Below, piece by piece: positions 16,747 to 25,710 of a DNA stretch of 64,000 nt. The DNA is from Streptomyces sp. HUAS ZL42 (GTDB taxonomy: Bacteria; Actinomycetota; Actinomycetes; Streptomycetales; Streptomycetaceae). The notes beneath the pieces were generated by a model, which was not told the DNA's origin, searched no databases, and saw nothing but the letters and a program-made list of their open reading frames with translations. Both the position numbers and the translations under genes were made by a program. The stretch is from positions 248,001 through 312,000 of the forward strand of contig NZ_CP160403.1 of NCBI RefSeq assembly GCF_040782645.1. Reading direction: 5' to 3'. The first letter of the stretch is position 1, and the number at the start of each line of letters is the position of its first letter.

Positions 16747-18504
16747 TCATCCCTTCGGATGGTGGGGCAGCGCGGGCTCCGCTTGGTCGGCCTTGGGTCG
16801 CCGGCTGATCCGGTCTGCGTTTCCGTCCCAGGCGCGCACTGGAGGATATGAGTAGGGGTCAACCACTACGTCCAACACGGTCACGGTGGTGGATGCCAGG
16901 GCATCCTTGAGTGCAGGCTCCAGCTGATCGGGGCTGGTGATGCGGGCTCCGGCAGCCCCGACCGCCTCCGCCATCGCTGCGTGATCAACCGGCTTGAAAT
17001 CGATGCCGGTGGTCGTCTGCCCGAAGAAGGCCATCTCTGCGTGCGCCTGAGCGGCGAGGAGTTGGTTGTTGAGCACAATCACGGTCAGGGGGAGGTCCTC
17101 ACGGATGGCTGTCTCCAGTTCGGACCACACATGGGCGAACCCGCCGTCGCCGACGACGGCAACCACGCGGGCGTCGGGAGTTGCCAGCTTCACTCCCAGC
17201 CCCAGAGGTAGACCCCACCCCAGCCCTGCCAGACCACGGGGCAAGATGAACCGCTGGCCGGCCCGCTTGGCCGTGAGGTAGCTCGCTACCCAGAACGAGG
17301 AGTAGCTGGCGTCCGCGACGACGATGTCGTCGGGGACGAGCAACGCATCCAGCTCCCACAGAAGCCTTTCCGGAGCAATGGGGTGATTGTCGAAGGGCAC
17401 CGCCGCCTCGATCTCGTCGGCGCGGCGCCGGCGTCCCTCGGCGATGCGCTCGCGAAGAGTCTCTGCTGCGCGCTGTCGCTTCGTGAGGTCGCACGCCTCC
17501 AGCGCGTCAGCGAGATCACCAAGAGCCGATCTTGCGTCGCCGACGAGCCGCAGCGCCTCGTAATTGCGGCCGACTTCCAGCGGATCCATGTCGATGTGGA
17601 TGTAGGTTGCGTTGGGTGAGGTGAGGGTCCACCCCTCCGTGCCGTTCTCGTTGGTCCGTGTCCCGACCAGCAGGACGACGTCGGCCTCCTGGATCAGGGA
17701 GAGATGGTGGTGGGCCGGGCCCCTTCGGCCAGTTACATTCGCTGCGACACCCAACGACAAGGCATCCAGCTCACTCACTGCCCCCTTCCCCATGTTTGTC
17801 GTCACGACGGGGAGGTGCGCCACGCGTTGGAGTGCGGTCAGTTCCCTTACCGCACCAGAGAGGTGCACTCCGCCACCTGCGACTACCAAAGGTGAATGAG
17901 CCTGAGCGATGAGGTGAGCCGCCTCCGCAACTGCAGTGGCCTCGGGCCGCGGCCGGTCGAGTGGAAAGCCTCCCAGCTCGCGCTTGCGCGTGAAACGGGC
18001 TGTTGCTGCCGGCGCCTGCAGGACGTCCCTCGGGAGCAGTAGCACGACGGGGCCCGGCCGACCACTGGTGGCGACCATCATGGCCATGTCGACGTTGTCC
18101 TCGACTCTCGAGGGGTCGTCGACTCGGCGCGTCCACTTGGAAACTCCGGCGAAGAGCGCGAAGTGATCCAGCTCTTGGAAGGCATTACGGTCGCGCGCCG
18201 ACGCCGGTACCTCCTGCACCAGAACCAGCATCGGGATTGACGCCTTCAGGGCTTCCGCCATGGGCGGCACCATGAGCGTGGCGGCCGGACCGTTCTGGGC
18301 AGCGACAACAGCGATCCGATTGCTGATCCGGGCGAAGCCGTCAGCCATCACGCCTGCGGCGTTCTCGGTGCGGTACAGGATCTGGCGGATCCCTATTCGC
18401 TCGGCAGCCAGCATGAAGGCCGTCGGGTTGCTCTGGCCAAAGATCGATGTCACACCATGCCGGGCAAGGGCCTTGGCGAGTACGTCAGCAACGGTGTCAC
18501 TCAT
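16747..18504 (-). CDS. Thiamine diphosphate-dependent enzyme (acetolactate synthase / decarboxylase / lyase-like)
   Basis: 585 residues with the three-domain POX fold. Pyr domain: catalytic Glu at about 47 in RTENAAGVMADG. Middle domain: VVAGGGVHLSG. PP domain: GDGGFAHVWSEL with NN about 25 residues on (LNNQ), the ThDP-Mg motif, near residue 451. It is not a biosynthetic acetolactate synthase by context: no small subunit or valine genes, but a CoA ligase and an SDR follow. Likely a 2-oxoacid decarboxylase or an aldehyde/acyloin lyase. ATG at 18504 has a perfect AGGAGG. The operator-like palindrome at 18534-18548 sits directly upstream. Confidence 0.88.
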   Translation of the reverse strand: MSDTVADVLAKALARHGVTSIFGQSNPTAFMLAAERIGIRQILYRTENAAGVMADGFARISNRIAVVAAQNGPAATLMVPPMAEALKASIPMLVLVQEVPASARDRNAFQELDHFALFAGVSKWTRRVDDPSRVEDNVDMAMMVATSGRPGPVVLLLPRDVLQAPAATARFTRKRELGGFPLDRPRPEATAVAEAAHLIAQAHSPLVVAGGGVHLSGAVRELTALQRVAHLPVVTTNMGKGAVSELDALSLGVAANVTGRRGPAHHHLSLIQEADVVLLVGTRTNENGTEGWTLTSPNATYIHIDMDPLEVGRNYEALRLVGDARSALGDLADALEACDLTKRQRAAETLRERIAEGRRRRADEIEAAVPFDNHPIAPERLLWELDALLVPDDIVVADASYSSFWVASYLTAKRAGQRFILPRGLAGLGWGLPLGLGVKLATPDARVVAVVGDGGFAHVWSELETAIREDLPLTVIVLNNQLLAAQAHAEMAFFGQTTTGIDFKPVDHAAMAEAVGAAGARITSPDQLEPALKDALASTTVTVLDVVVDPYSYPPVRAWDGNADRISRRPKADQAEPALPHHPKG

Positions 18505-18533
18505 GAGCTTCCTCCTCGTTATGCAAGCGACTG

Positions 18534-18548
18534 TTTCATACTGTGAAA
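18534..18548. promoter_or_regulatory. Operator-like palindrome TTTCA-TACTG-TGAAA (ThDP operon)
   Basis: Perfect 5-5-5 palindrome 29 bases upstream of the ThDP gene. On the minus strand a TTGACA (complement of 18553-18558) lies just upstream, so the palindrome would fall between -35 and -10, as for a repressor site. It matches two other sites at 18767 and 22466. Confidence 0.6.
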
Positions 18549-18766
18549 TCAATGTCAACTATTGAAAAGAGAGTGTGCGCCCCGAGCTCGAGGGGTGAGA
18601 GGTCCGACCTCCGGAGCGCAGGGGCGCACATCAGATGCCGCTACTGGCCCGACGGCATCGGCCGCACCAGCGGCGCGATGCAGGTGGACTCTCGGGGCAG
18701 TGGTGGCGCCGCGTGTCGGCCGGCCCCCGGCAATCCGCTCCTGAGGCGGGTTCGCGGCGTGCTAAT

Positions 18767-18781
18767 TTTCATAATGTGAAC
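18767..18781. promoter_or_regulatory. Operator-like palindrome TTTCA-TAATG-TGAAC over the IclR start
   Basis: Same pattern as the sites at 18534 and 22466, with one imperfect end base. It overlaps the proposed GTG start of the IclR gene (18776), which would allow autorepression by blocking transcription start. A TAATTT at 18763-18768 is placed to act as -10 for a transcript beginning at or next to the GTG. Confidence 0.55.
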
Positions 18782-19546
18782 ACGCGATCAAGTAAGCAGC
18801 CTCCGCTCCAGACGGTCGAGCGTGCGCTGAACTTTCTCGAGTACGTTGCTGGACGCGATGCCCCGCCGACGGTTCAGGAGGTGTCCTCTGAGCTGGGCTT
18901 GAACATCACGACGTGTTACCACCTGATGCGGACGCTGATCGGTCGTGGATATCTCGAACGACGACCAGACCTCAGGCTGACTCTGGGAGCGAGCGTCGGG
19001 GCTCTGTTCAACGGGTTCCAGCGCAGCTTCAACGTCAGTGAGAAGCTGTCTGCTCTCGTGGACGAACTTGCGCGGAAGTCTGAGGAGACGGCGTTCTTCT
19101 CCACCTTGGAGACCAATAACCGGGTGATTCTCAAGGTGCTTGTCGAAGGATCGCAGCCGTTGAGGGTCAGTGGTCTGTACGTCGGGCTGGCGGGCAGAGA
19201 ATACATCCGGGCAGCGGGCAAGGCAGTGCTTGCGCATCTGAGCCCCGAGCAGCAACGCGAGATGGTACTCAAGGACTTGGGGGAATACACGGAGGCCCAG
19301 CAACAGGACATGCTTGCCGCTCTGGATCGGGAGTATGAGGTGATTCGCCGTCAGGGCTGGGCGGTGGACACGAAGTCAAGCCTGGGCATCTCGGCCATCG
19401 GGTCCCCTGTGTTCGACAAGGCCGGGAACGTGTACGGCGCCGTTGGCATCGTGGCCCCGACATCCAGGATCAGCGGCACGCATTCAGAGCGGGTCCATGA
19501 TGTTCTGGAGGCGGCCCGTCAGGCGACCGAACTCCTTGGCAGCTGA
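18776..19546 (+). CDS. IclR-family transcriptional regulator
   Basis: 256 residues, standard for IclR proteins. The N-terminal winged helix (QTVERALNFLEYVAG, then LNITTCYHLMRTLIGRGYL) spans about 10-70, and the effector domain about 80-250 ends with IGSPVFDKAGNVYGAVGIVAP. Divergent from the ThDP operon. No Shine-Dalgarno is seen before GTG 18776, so it may be leaderless; upstream in-frame codons lack family similarity. Likely controls the ThDP operon, itself and the GAF-regulator/ALDH operon through the shared palindromes; the inducer is probably the pathway substrate. Confidence 0.9.
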   Translation: MNTRSSKQPPLQTVERALNFLEYVAGRDAPPTVQEVSSELGLNITTCYHLMRTLIGRGYLERRPDLRLTLGASVGALFNGFQRSFNVSEKLSALVDELARKSEETAFFSTLETNNRVILKVLVEGSQPLRVSGLYVGLAGREYIRAAGKAVLAHLSPEQQREMVLKDLGEYTEAQQQDMLAALDREYEVIRRQGWAVDTKSSLGISAIGSPVFDKAGNVYGAVGIVAPTSRISGTHSERVHDVLEAARQATELLGS

Positions 19547-19557
19547 TGGCACCCATT

Positions 19558-19589
19558 GCATGGCCGCGCTTTTAGGTGCGCGGCCATGC
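19558..19589. terminator. Hairpin between convergent IclR and ALDH genes
   Basis: Eleven-bp perfect stem (19558-19568 with 19579-19589) around a 10-base loop containing TTTTA, 11 bases after the IclR stop and 49 bases from the ALDH stop. It suits bidirectional termination. Confidence 0.75.
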
Positions 19590-19637
19590 GAGTACCCGGG
19601 TACGGGGATGCGCTCCCGTTTCGACGCTCGTGATGGG

Positions 19638-21128
19638 TCAAAGCCCGACGATCACTGACTTCGTCTCAAGGTAATGATCGAGCACTTCGTCGCCCTTCTC
19701 CCTTCCCCATCCGCTCTGCTTGTAGCCACCGAAGGGCGTTTCTGCTGCAAAGACGTGGTAGGTGTTGACGTGCACTGTGCCTGCCTTGAGACGTTTCGCC
19801 AGGCGGTGTGCCTTGGAGATGTCGGTCGTCCATATGCCGGCAGCAAGGCCGTAGACCGTGTCGTTCGCCTGATCGGCGAGGTCGTCGATGTCTTGGAAGG
19901 GCAGAGCTGTTACGACAGGTCCGAAAATCTCCTCACGAACAAGTCGGTGGTCCGTGTTCGGCCGTGCGATCACGCTGGGCTGCACGAAGAAGCCGGGGCC
20001 CTCCATGAGCTTTCCGCCGGCGAGTACCTCCCCGCCGCACTCTTGACTGAGCTCGAGATACGCACCGACGCGGTCCTGGTGCTCCTTCGACACCAGCGGT
20101 CCCATTTGAGAATCGGGATGCAGGCCGTACCCCACCTCGATGGCGGAGGCGTAGGAGGCCAGCGCATCGACAACGCGATCGAACTGCGCTTCCTGTACGT
20201 ACAGGCGAGAGCCGGCCGAGCACACCTCCCCCTGGTTGTAGAACGCGCCCAGGGCGGCGCCCTCGATGGCGGCGTCAATGTCTGCGTCGGCAAAGATGAT
20301 GTTCGGCGACTTCCCGCCGAGCTCCAACGAGACCCGCTTCAAGTTGCCGGCTGATGCGCGGACGACCGCCTTGCCGACCTCGGTCGAGCCCGTGAAAGCG
20401 ATCTTGTCGATTCCGTCGTGCTGGGCGAGGTGAGCGCCGGCTGTCTCACCGAAGCCGGGCACGATGTTGACGACCCCGGCGGGGAGCCCCGCTTCCTGCA
20501 ACAACTCCCCCAGTCGAAGCGCAGACAGGGGGGTCTGTTCGGCAGGTTTCAGCACCACGGTGTTCCCGGCCGCGAGCGCCGGCGCGAGCTTCCATGCCGC
20601 CATGAGGAGGGGGACGTTCCAAGGGATGATCTGTCCCACGACGCCGACAGGCTCCCGCAGGGTGTACGCGTGAAACTCCTTGCCCGGCATATAGGGAACG
20701 GACGGGGTCATCGTGGCGCCCCGTAGCCGCGTCGCCGCGCCGGCCATGTAATGGAACATGTCGGCCGCAAGGGGCACCTCGACGCCGAGGGCGGCGCTGA
20801 AGGGCTTGCCGTTGTCGAGGCTTTCCAGCTCGGCGAACTCCTCGCCATGCTCGGCCAGTAGATCGCCTATGCGATGGATCATTCGGCCACGCTCGCTCGG
20901 CGACAGACGTGACCAGGGGCCCTCGAGAGCCCGGCGTGCGGCCGCAACGGCGCGGTTCACATCCTCTGCCGACGCTTCCGCGACCTCGGCCAGGGGCTTG
21001 GCAGTGCCTGGATCGATGGTCGTGAATGTGCGTCCGTCCGCGGCGTCGACGAACTCTCCATCGATGAACAGCTTGGCAGGCTTGGACAGGAAAGGCGTCC
21101 GCCGGTCGGCCGCCAGCGTCTCTGACAT
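19638..21128 (-). CDS. Aldehyde dehydrogenase (NAD(P)+)
   Basis: 496 residues, a full-length ALDH-superfamily enzyme oxidising an aldehyde to its acid. Motifs: IIPWNVPLLM, FTGSTEVG (cofactor loop), LELGGKSPN (general-base Glu), NQGEVCSAGSR (nucleophile Cys near 302), EEIFGPVV and PFGGYKQSGWGRE. ATG at 21128 has AAGGAG upstream. It starts 10 bases after the GAF regulator stop, so the two form one operon. Likely consumes the aldehyde made by the ThDP enzyme and supplies acid to the CoA ligase. Confidence 0.94.
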   Translation of the reverse strand: MSETLAADRRTPFLSKPAKLFIDGEFVDAADGRTFTTIDPGTAKPLAEVAEASAEDVNRAVAAARRALEGPWSRLSPSERGRMIHRIGDLLAEHGEEFAELESLDNGKPFSAALGVEVPLAADMFHYMAGAATRLRGATMTPSVPYMPGKEFHAYTLREPVGVVGQIIPWNVPLLMAAWKLAPALAAGNTVVLKPAEQTPLSALRLGELLQEAGLPAGVVNIVPGFGETAGAHLAQHDGIDKIAFTGSTEVGKAVVRASAGNLKRVSLELGGKSPNIIFADADIDAAIEGAALGAFYNQGEVCSAGSRLYVQEAQFDRVVDALASYASAIEVGYGLHPDSQMGPLVSKEHQDRVGAYLELSQECGGEVLAGGKLMEGPGFFVQPSVIARPNTDHRLVREEIFGPVVTALPFQDIDDLADQANDTVYGLAAGIWTTDISKAHRLAKRLKAGTVHVNTYHVFAAETPFGGYKQSGWGREKGDEVLDHYLETKSVIVGL

Positions 21129-21138
21129 CCTCTACTCC

Positions 21139-22443
21139 TTACCACGACAGTGGGTTGCCGTCTCGGGCGCCGAGCGTAGGTCCGAGGTGTTGGCGAAGTG
21201 TTGGCGCCGGGGAGGCCGAGGCCGCAAGCCGCCCCAGCAGCACGGGAAGTCGCGGATCATGCTGCGGAGTGCGCTCTATCGCAGCGCGCAGGACCTCGTC
21301 ATCCCAGGGAAAGATCTCGGCGTAACGCAGGGCACCGCTGGCACAACCGGTGAGGAGCAGGCGGTTTCGAAGAGAGACGCACACATGAGTACATGTCTCC
21401 TGGAGGTAGGGCGAGGCCGACCAGGGCAGCGGCTCTCCACGGAGCAGATCCAGGACCTGATGCGTTTCACCTGCCGCGAGATGCCCAAGGGCTCGGGACA
21501 GGTCGAGATCCACCTTTGCGTTCAACCGGTAGGGCCGGCTGAGCAGCACGTCGCCTCCCAGGAGGGATCGCAGCTTCGACAACTCGACCCGCAGCGTCGT
21601 GGCGGCAACGCGTCGGTCGCCGTACAGGTGACTGTGCAACTGATCGAAGGAGACACCGCCGGGTGCCATCGCGAGTATGGCAACGATCTCGATTTGCCGC
21701 GGGGAAAGGGGTACAGGCGCTCCTCGCAGAGCCACCTCTGCAGGACCCAGCAGGCGTATGACCAGGTGCGGCCGCTCACCGGCGTCTGAGTACCCGAGTC
21801 TTGCCTGATCCTCCTCGACCATGAGGGCGATGCTTAGCGCAAGCGCGGCACCCATGGGTACGTAGTGATCCCACGGGGCGGCGATGTTCACAACCCCGCT
21901 CAGGGCACCACTGCCCCCTGCGCGTATGGGTGCTGCCCAGCAGCTCCAGTCATGGAGCGTTTGGGCGGCGTGCTGACTTGCGAACACCTGGGCGGGACGC
22001 CCCGTGCGGAGCACGAGACTCAAGGCGTTCGTGCCCATTACATGCTCGGCCCAGACGCTCTGAGGCACCGCGTTCACACGCTCGGCTCGTCTGAGCATGT
22101 CCCGGCCGGCCGAGGTATGAATCAGCGTTCCTCGCGTGTCTGCGATGGCAATCAAGTAGCCGGACTCCACCGAGAGCGCCCGCATGTGCGGTTCCAAGTG
22201 AAGTGCAGCGCTACGCAGGGGGAAGCCCGCGTCGTTCGTTGCCAGTCGATGCGCGGCGGCGACCGTTGCCAGCGGCGCGGTGAGCTCTCTGGTGCGGACC
22301 CAGCTGTCGCGGATGTCTTGTGGCAGCGATGGCGCTGCCTCGCCACCCGACTCGAAGAACGCCGCCCAGTGCAAGGCCCACGTGTCGCGCAGCGCGCGCA
22401 GTTCCCTGACTGGGGGCACCGTCCGTTCCATCCATGGGCCCAT
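21139..22443 (-). CDS. GAF-domain transcriptional regulator with winged-helix output
   Basis: 434 residues. The N-terminal half resembles the AcoR-type sensor (IRDSWVRTREL, then SGYLIAIADTRGTLIHT and HVMGTNALSLVLRTGRP). The C-terminal part from about 235 has a winged helix (LSPRQIEIVAILAMAPGGVS, TLRVELSKLRSLLGG) like those of OmpR/BTAD proteins. There is no AAA+ domain, so it is not a sigma-54 activator. This architecture often sits beside aldehyde or alcohol dehydrogenase genes in actinomycetes. ATG at 22443 is preceded by AAGGAG and, 23 bases upstream, by the shared palindrome. Confidence 0.85.
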   Translation of the reverse strand: MGPWMERTVPPVRELRALRDTWALHWAAFFESGGEAAPSLPQDIRDSWVRTRELTAPLATVAAAHRLATNDAGFPLRSAALHLEPHMRALSVESGYLIAIADTRGTLIHTSAGRDMLRRAERVNAVPQSVWAEHVMGTNALSLVLRTGRPAQVFASQHAAQTLHDWSCWAAPIRAGGSGALSGVVNIAAPWDHYVPMGAALALSIALMVEEDQARLGYSDAGERPHLVIRLLGPAEVALRGAPVPLSPRQIEIVAILAMAPGGVSFDQLHSHLYGDRRVAATTLRVELSKLRSLLGGDVLLSRPYRLNAKVDLDLSRALGHLAAGETHQVLDLLRGEPLPWSASPYLQETCTHVCVSLRNRLLLTGCASGALRYAEIFPWDDEVLRAAIERTPQHDPRLPVLLGRLAASASPAPTLRQHLGPTLGARDGNPLSW

Positions 22444-22465
22444 GGTCGTTCTCCTTGCCGCATGA

Positions 22466-22480
22466 TTTCACTATTTGAAA
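22466..22480. promoter_or_regulatory. Operator-like palindrome TTTCA-CTATT-TGAAA (GAF regulator/ALDH operon)
   Basis: Perfect 5-5-5 palindrome, extendable to 17 bases (22465-22481), just upstream of the regulator's ribosome site. It is the same pattern as those beside the ThDP and IclR genes and links the promoters into one regulon. Confidence 0.6.
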
Positions 22481-23004
22481 TGCATGGCACATATTGACAT
22501 GCCTTTAAGGTGACCATACGCTGATAGCGGTGTCGTGCAAACCACGTCTCGCCATCCAGGGGAATTCGGGTCTTGGAGCCGCGTCGACGCGCCGGCCGCG
22601 CGCTGCGGCGCCGCTTCGAGACAACCCCGGAGGCCGCCGCGCAAGAAAGCATCGGGACCGTGCTGGACACAACGATGACGACGTTGCTCGTCGCGTCACG
22701 CGGCAGCAACATGGGCTACTGCGGTAGTGAGCCCAACCCTGGTCGCGGTGGGTCTGGGCAAGCCCGTGGACTCTGTCGGCTGCGACACCACAGAGCGCGT
22801 GCCGCTGAGCCTGAATGTCAGGCTCAGCATGGACGAGCGGGTGACCGGGCTGAAGATCAAAAGCAGTCACCCGTTCGGGCTTGTCGCGGACCGCGCCATC
22901 CGAACCATTCGCAAGCCTCACCTTCCACGCGACCGCGGGGCCGGCTCGGGGCCAATTGACGCATCGCAGGAGAAGGACGCTCTCCACGCAGAAGGAAGTG
23001 CACC
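22481..23004. other. Intergenic stretch with a hairpin and a possible plus-strand promoter
   Basis: No recognisable gene in 524 bases. TTGACA at 22494-22499 could be the -35 of a plus-strand promoter for the hydrolase genes. An 11-bp perfect hairpin with a 3-base loop lies at 22804-22828 and might act as an attenuator in the long leader. Open frames here have no family match. Confidence 0.35.
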
Positions 23005-23823
23005 GTGAAAACTGCTGACACGATCCGGGTGGCAGGAACCTCCCTCCACGTGGACGACACCGGCGAGGAGTCCCTGGAGCCGGTCGTCTGTCTCCATTCA
23101 CTCTTCTTGGACAACCGCATGTTCGACAGCTTCGTCGAAGAGGCGACAGGCGCCTTTCGGCTGATCCGCCCGGACTTCCGCGGCCAGGGCCGAAGCGCCG
23201 GGACCGACCGCGACGTGGTCACGATGGAGCAGTGCGCCGGTGACATCGCGGCTCTTCTGGATCGACTGGAGGTTTCCCGGGCCCAGCTGCTGGTCTCCTC
23301 CATGGGCGGAGACGTCGGGGTGCGCCTTGCCGCATACCGTCCTGACCTCGTGAAGTCGATGATCTTCCTTGGTTCCTCAGCACGGTCTGAACCGGCCGAC
23401 AAGGTCGACGCTTACATGACGTGGATCGACGACGTCGTCCAGAACGGCTTCACGGGAGAACGGCTCGAGTTCCTGGTGCATGTCATGTTCGGAGAGTCGA
23501 CGCGTGCCTCGAGCCGTATGAAGGAGACGGTCGGGCTCTGGACGGATCGCCTGGCCCAGCTTCCCCCCAGCCTGAGGCCGGCCATGGCCGGTGTTGCTTT
23601 GCGCGGGGATGCCACGGGCCTGCTGCCTGACGTACGAGTACCGACCTTGGTCATCAGTGGTGAAGAGTGTCCGGTGCGGCCGCCGGAGTGGGCTGAGGAA
23701 TTCGCGAATGGACTTCCCGCCTCGGAATTGGTGATGGTACCCGGCGTCGGTCACAGCCCTCTGCTGGAACGGCCGGACCTCGTGATCCCGAAGGTACTGG
23801 ACTTCCTCCAGGCACAGCGCTGA
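23005..23823 (+). CDS. Alpha/beta-fold hydrolase
   Basis: 272 residues of the MhpC/enol-lactonase-like class, probably cytoplasmic. The nucleophile elbow reads LVSSMGGDVG, so Ser is kept but the first Gly of G-x-S-x-G is Val. The His is in PGVGHSPLLERP. The acid position, usually Asp after GEE in relatives, reads GEECPVRPPE, so Asp appears replaced or shifted. DFRGQGRSAG is the usual strand-4 loop. GTG at 23005 has AAGGAAG. It heads a plus-strand set with the metallohydrolase; likely an esterase or lactonase step of the island's pathway. Confidence 0.86.
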   Translation: MKTADTIRVAGTSLHVDDTGEESLEPVVCLHSLFLDNRMFDSFVEEATGAFRLIRPDFRGQGRSAGTDRDVVTMEQCAGDIAALLDRLEVSRAQLLVSSMGGDVGVRLAAYRPDLVKSMIFLGSSARSEPADKVDAYMTWIDDVVQNGFTGERLEFLVHVMFGESTRASSRMKETVGLWTDRLAQLPPSLRPAMAGVALRGDATGLLPDVRVPTLVISGEECPVRPPEWAEEFANGLPASELVMVPGVGHSPLLERPDLVIPKVLDFLQAQR

Positions 23824-24018
23824 GTCAATTTCGGTACTGCACCTGGGCGGTTGCACTCTGGACGCCGAATCGGGCAGCGGGTGTGGTCGCGTTCGGCAGC
23901 TACTGGTGATGAGGCACCGGGAAGCGGTAACCGACCCGGACCGCAAAGGAACGAGGGGCCTCAAGTCGGCCTGGTTCGCTGCCAGGTCCCAAGAAGACGA
24001 ACCAGAAAGGTGATCTCC

Positions 24019-24984
24019 ATGACGAAAGAGATCCACACTGCCGTCGGCCCGATAAGGCCGGAAGATCTTGGCAGGACGCTCGTTCACGAGCACGTCTTCG
24101 TGCTCGGCGAGGAATACCGCAACAACTACCAGACGGACTGGGACGAGGAACAGAAGGTCAGAGAAGCAGTCCGAGACCTGCGCGAGCTCAAGAGCCTGGG
24201 GATCGACACAATCCTCGACCCCACGGTCCTCGGCCTGGGCCGCTATGTCCCGCGCATCCAGCGGATCGCGGAACAGATCGACCTCAACATCGTCGTGGCA
24301 ACCGGGCTTTACACGTTCAACGACGTACCACACCAGTTCCACTATCAGGGCCCGGGCCTCATGTTCGACAGGCCCGAGCTCCTGACAGAGCTCTTCGTCA
24401 AGGACATCACCTCCGGCATCGCCGACACCGGCGTCCGCGCGGCATTCCTCAAGTGCGCCATAGACGAGCCGGGGCTGACACCGGGAGTCGAACGCGCCAT
24501 GCGTGCGGTTGGGCAGGCGAGCGTCGCGACCGGAGCCCCGATCACCGTGCACACGCATGCGGCAACCCAAACCGGCCTGGTGGCGCAAGCCGTACTGGAG
24601 AAGGAAGGCGTCGACCTGTCGAAGGTAATCGTCGGTCATTCCGGGGATTCCGACGACCTCGACTACCTCAGCCGACTGGCGGAACGCGGCTCCCTGCTGG
24701 GCATGGACCGGTTCGGCCTCGACCCGTTCCTGCCCTTCGCCCGACGCGTCGACGTCATCGTCGAACTCGTGCGTCGCGGCTTCGCCGAAAGCATCGTGAT
24801 CTCCCACGATGCCTCCTGCTTCATCGACTTCTGCGATCCCACAGCCAAACGGGAGATGCTGCCCAACTGGAACTACCGCCACATCAGCGAAGACGTCATC
24901 CCCGCCCTCCTGGAACGAGGACTGAACGAACACGACATCGACACCATCCTCGTCACGAACCCCCGGCGCTACCTGGCTGGCTGA
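24019..24984 (+). CDS. Phosphotriesterase-family metal-dependent hydrolase
   Basis: 321-residue amidohydrolase-fold enzyme with a two-metal site visible: His23 and His25 (HEH), carboxylated Lys145 (FLKCAID), His178 (HTHAA), His207 (GHSGDS) and Asp264 (SHDAS). Family members hydrolyse lactones, phosphotriesters or related esters; lactonase is the commoner native activity. ATG at 24019 follows AAAGG; upstream residues of the open frame are unrelated. It follows the alpha/beta hydrolase by 195 bases. In this island it may open a lactone or ester substrate. Confidence 0.9.
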   Translation: MTKEIHTAVGPIRPEDLGRTLVHEHVFVLGEEYRNNYQTDWDEEQKVREAVRDLRELKSLGIDTILDPTVLGLGRYVPRIQRIAEQIDLNIVVATGLYTFNDVPHQFHYQGPGLMFDRPELLTELFVKDITSGIADTGVRAAFLKCAIDEPGLTPGVERAMRAVGQASVATGAPITVHTHAATQTGLVAQAVLEKEGVDLSKVIVGHSGDSDDLDYLSRLAERGSLLGMDRFGLDPFLPFARRVDVIVELVRRGFAESIVISHDASCFIDFCDPTAKREMLPNWNYRHISEDVIPALLERGLNEHDIDTILVTNPRRYLAG

Positions 24985-25163
24985 GCGAGCCTCAGGCACT
25001 CAGCTGCGGGCGCTTGAGGAACCGCCCGGGCAACGTCGTCCTTGTCGGCCATCACCTCCGCACTCGACTGTGCCTACGGAGCTCCTCGCACCTCAAACGT
25101 AGCGCGCCGGCCACCGCAGGCCCGCTGCGGAGAGGCCCCAATCACAGAACGGACGGCCAGACC

Positions 25164-25682
25164 ATGCTTGTTGCCCATCGCGACCTCGGAGGTCGCACGG
25201 ATCCTGTGCTGATCGCCTCCTGGCCGCTTGTCCATGGGGCTCTCTCGGCCGCCCGGGCGCGGCGACTTGCGGCCGGACAGCTGATCGACTGGGAACTGTC
25301 CAGTCTGATCGACACTGCGCAACTACTGATCAGCGAGGCGGTCACCAATGCCATTCGTCACGCTCCGGGCCCGATCCGGCTCAGTCTCCGTAGGTACGCC
25401 ACCGCTCTGCGGTGTGAAGTCGAGGACGCCAGTGCACAGACGCCACAGCGCAACGTGGTTGGAGACGATGCCGAGGGCGGCCGTGGTCTGGCACTGCTCG
25501 ACGCGCTCGCCGACTCCTGGGGAAGCCACCAGACCCCGGGCGGCAAGAGCGTCTGGTTTGAGCTTCCGCTGGCCCCGCACGCCCCGGCGGAGGCCGAACT
25601 CCGACGGACCAGCCGAGGATTCACGGTGCGTGCTCGCGAGCAGGCAGGGGCCGCATATCGCCGATCTCGCGGGTGTTGCTGA
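25164..25682 (+). CDS. RsbW-like ATP-binding protein (HATPase_c_2)
   Basis: 172 residues. The Bergerat ATP fold shows ISEAVTNAIRHA (N box), VEDAS and DDAEGGRGLALLDALADSWG (G1/G2), then GGKSVWFELP. Such proteins are common in Streptomyces as anti-sigma/anti-anti-sigma switch kinases. A basic C-terminal tail after about 145 is not part of the domain. ATG at 25164. No partner STAS or PP2C gene adjoins it; the intact ATPase tail of the broken SpoIIE gene at 6.1-6.5 kb is similar. Its place in a catabolic island may be incidental. Confidence 0.85.
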   Translation: MLVAHRDLGGRTDPVLIASWPLVHGALSAARARRLAAGQLIDWELSSLIDTAQLLISEAVTNAIRHAPGPIRLSLRRYATALRCEVEDASAQTPQRNVVGDDAEGGRGLALLDALADSWGSHQTPGGKSVWFELPLAPHAPAEAELRRTSRGFTVRAREQAGAAYRRSRGCC

Positions 25683-25710
25683 AGCCGTCCACGCGGAAGA
25701 GAGAGACATC

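Noticed and set aside
16747..18504. Naming the ThDP enzyme acetolactate synthase (ilvB)
   Set aside because: No regulatory subunit or branched-chain amino acid genes; context is catabolic.
24453..25682. 409-codon frame spanning the metallohydrolase gene and the ATPase gene
   Set aside because: Only the part from ATG 25164 has family similarity; the rest is an off-frame shadow of the metallohydrolase.
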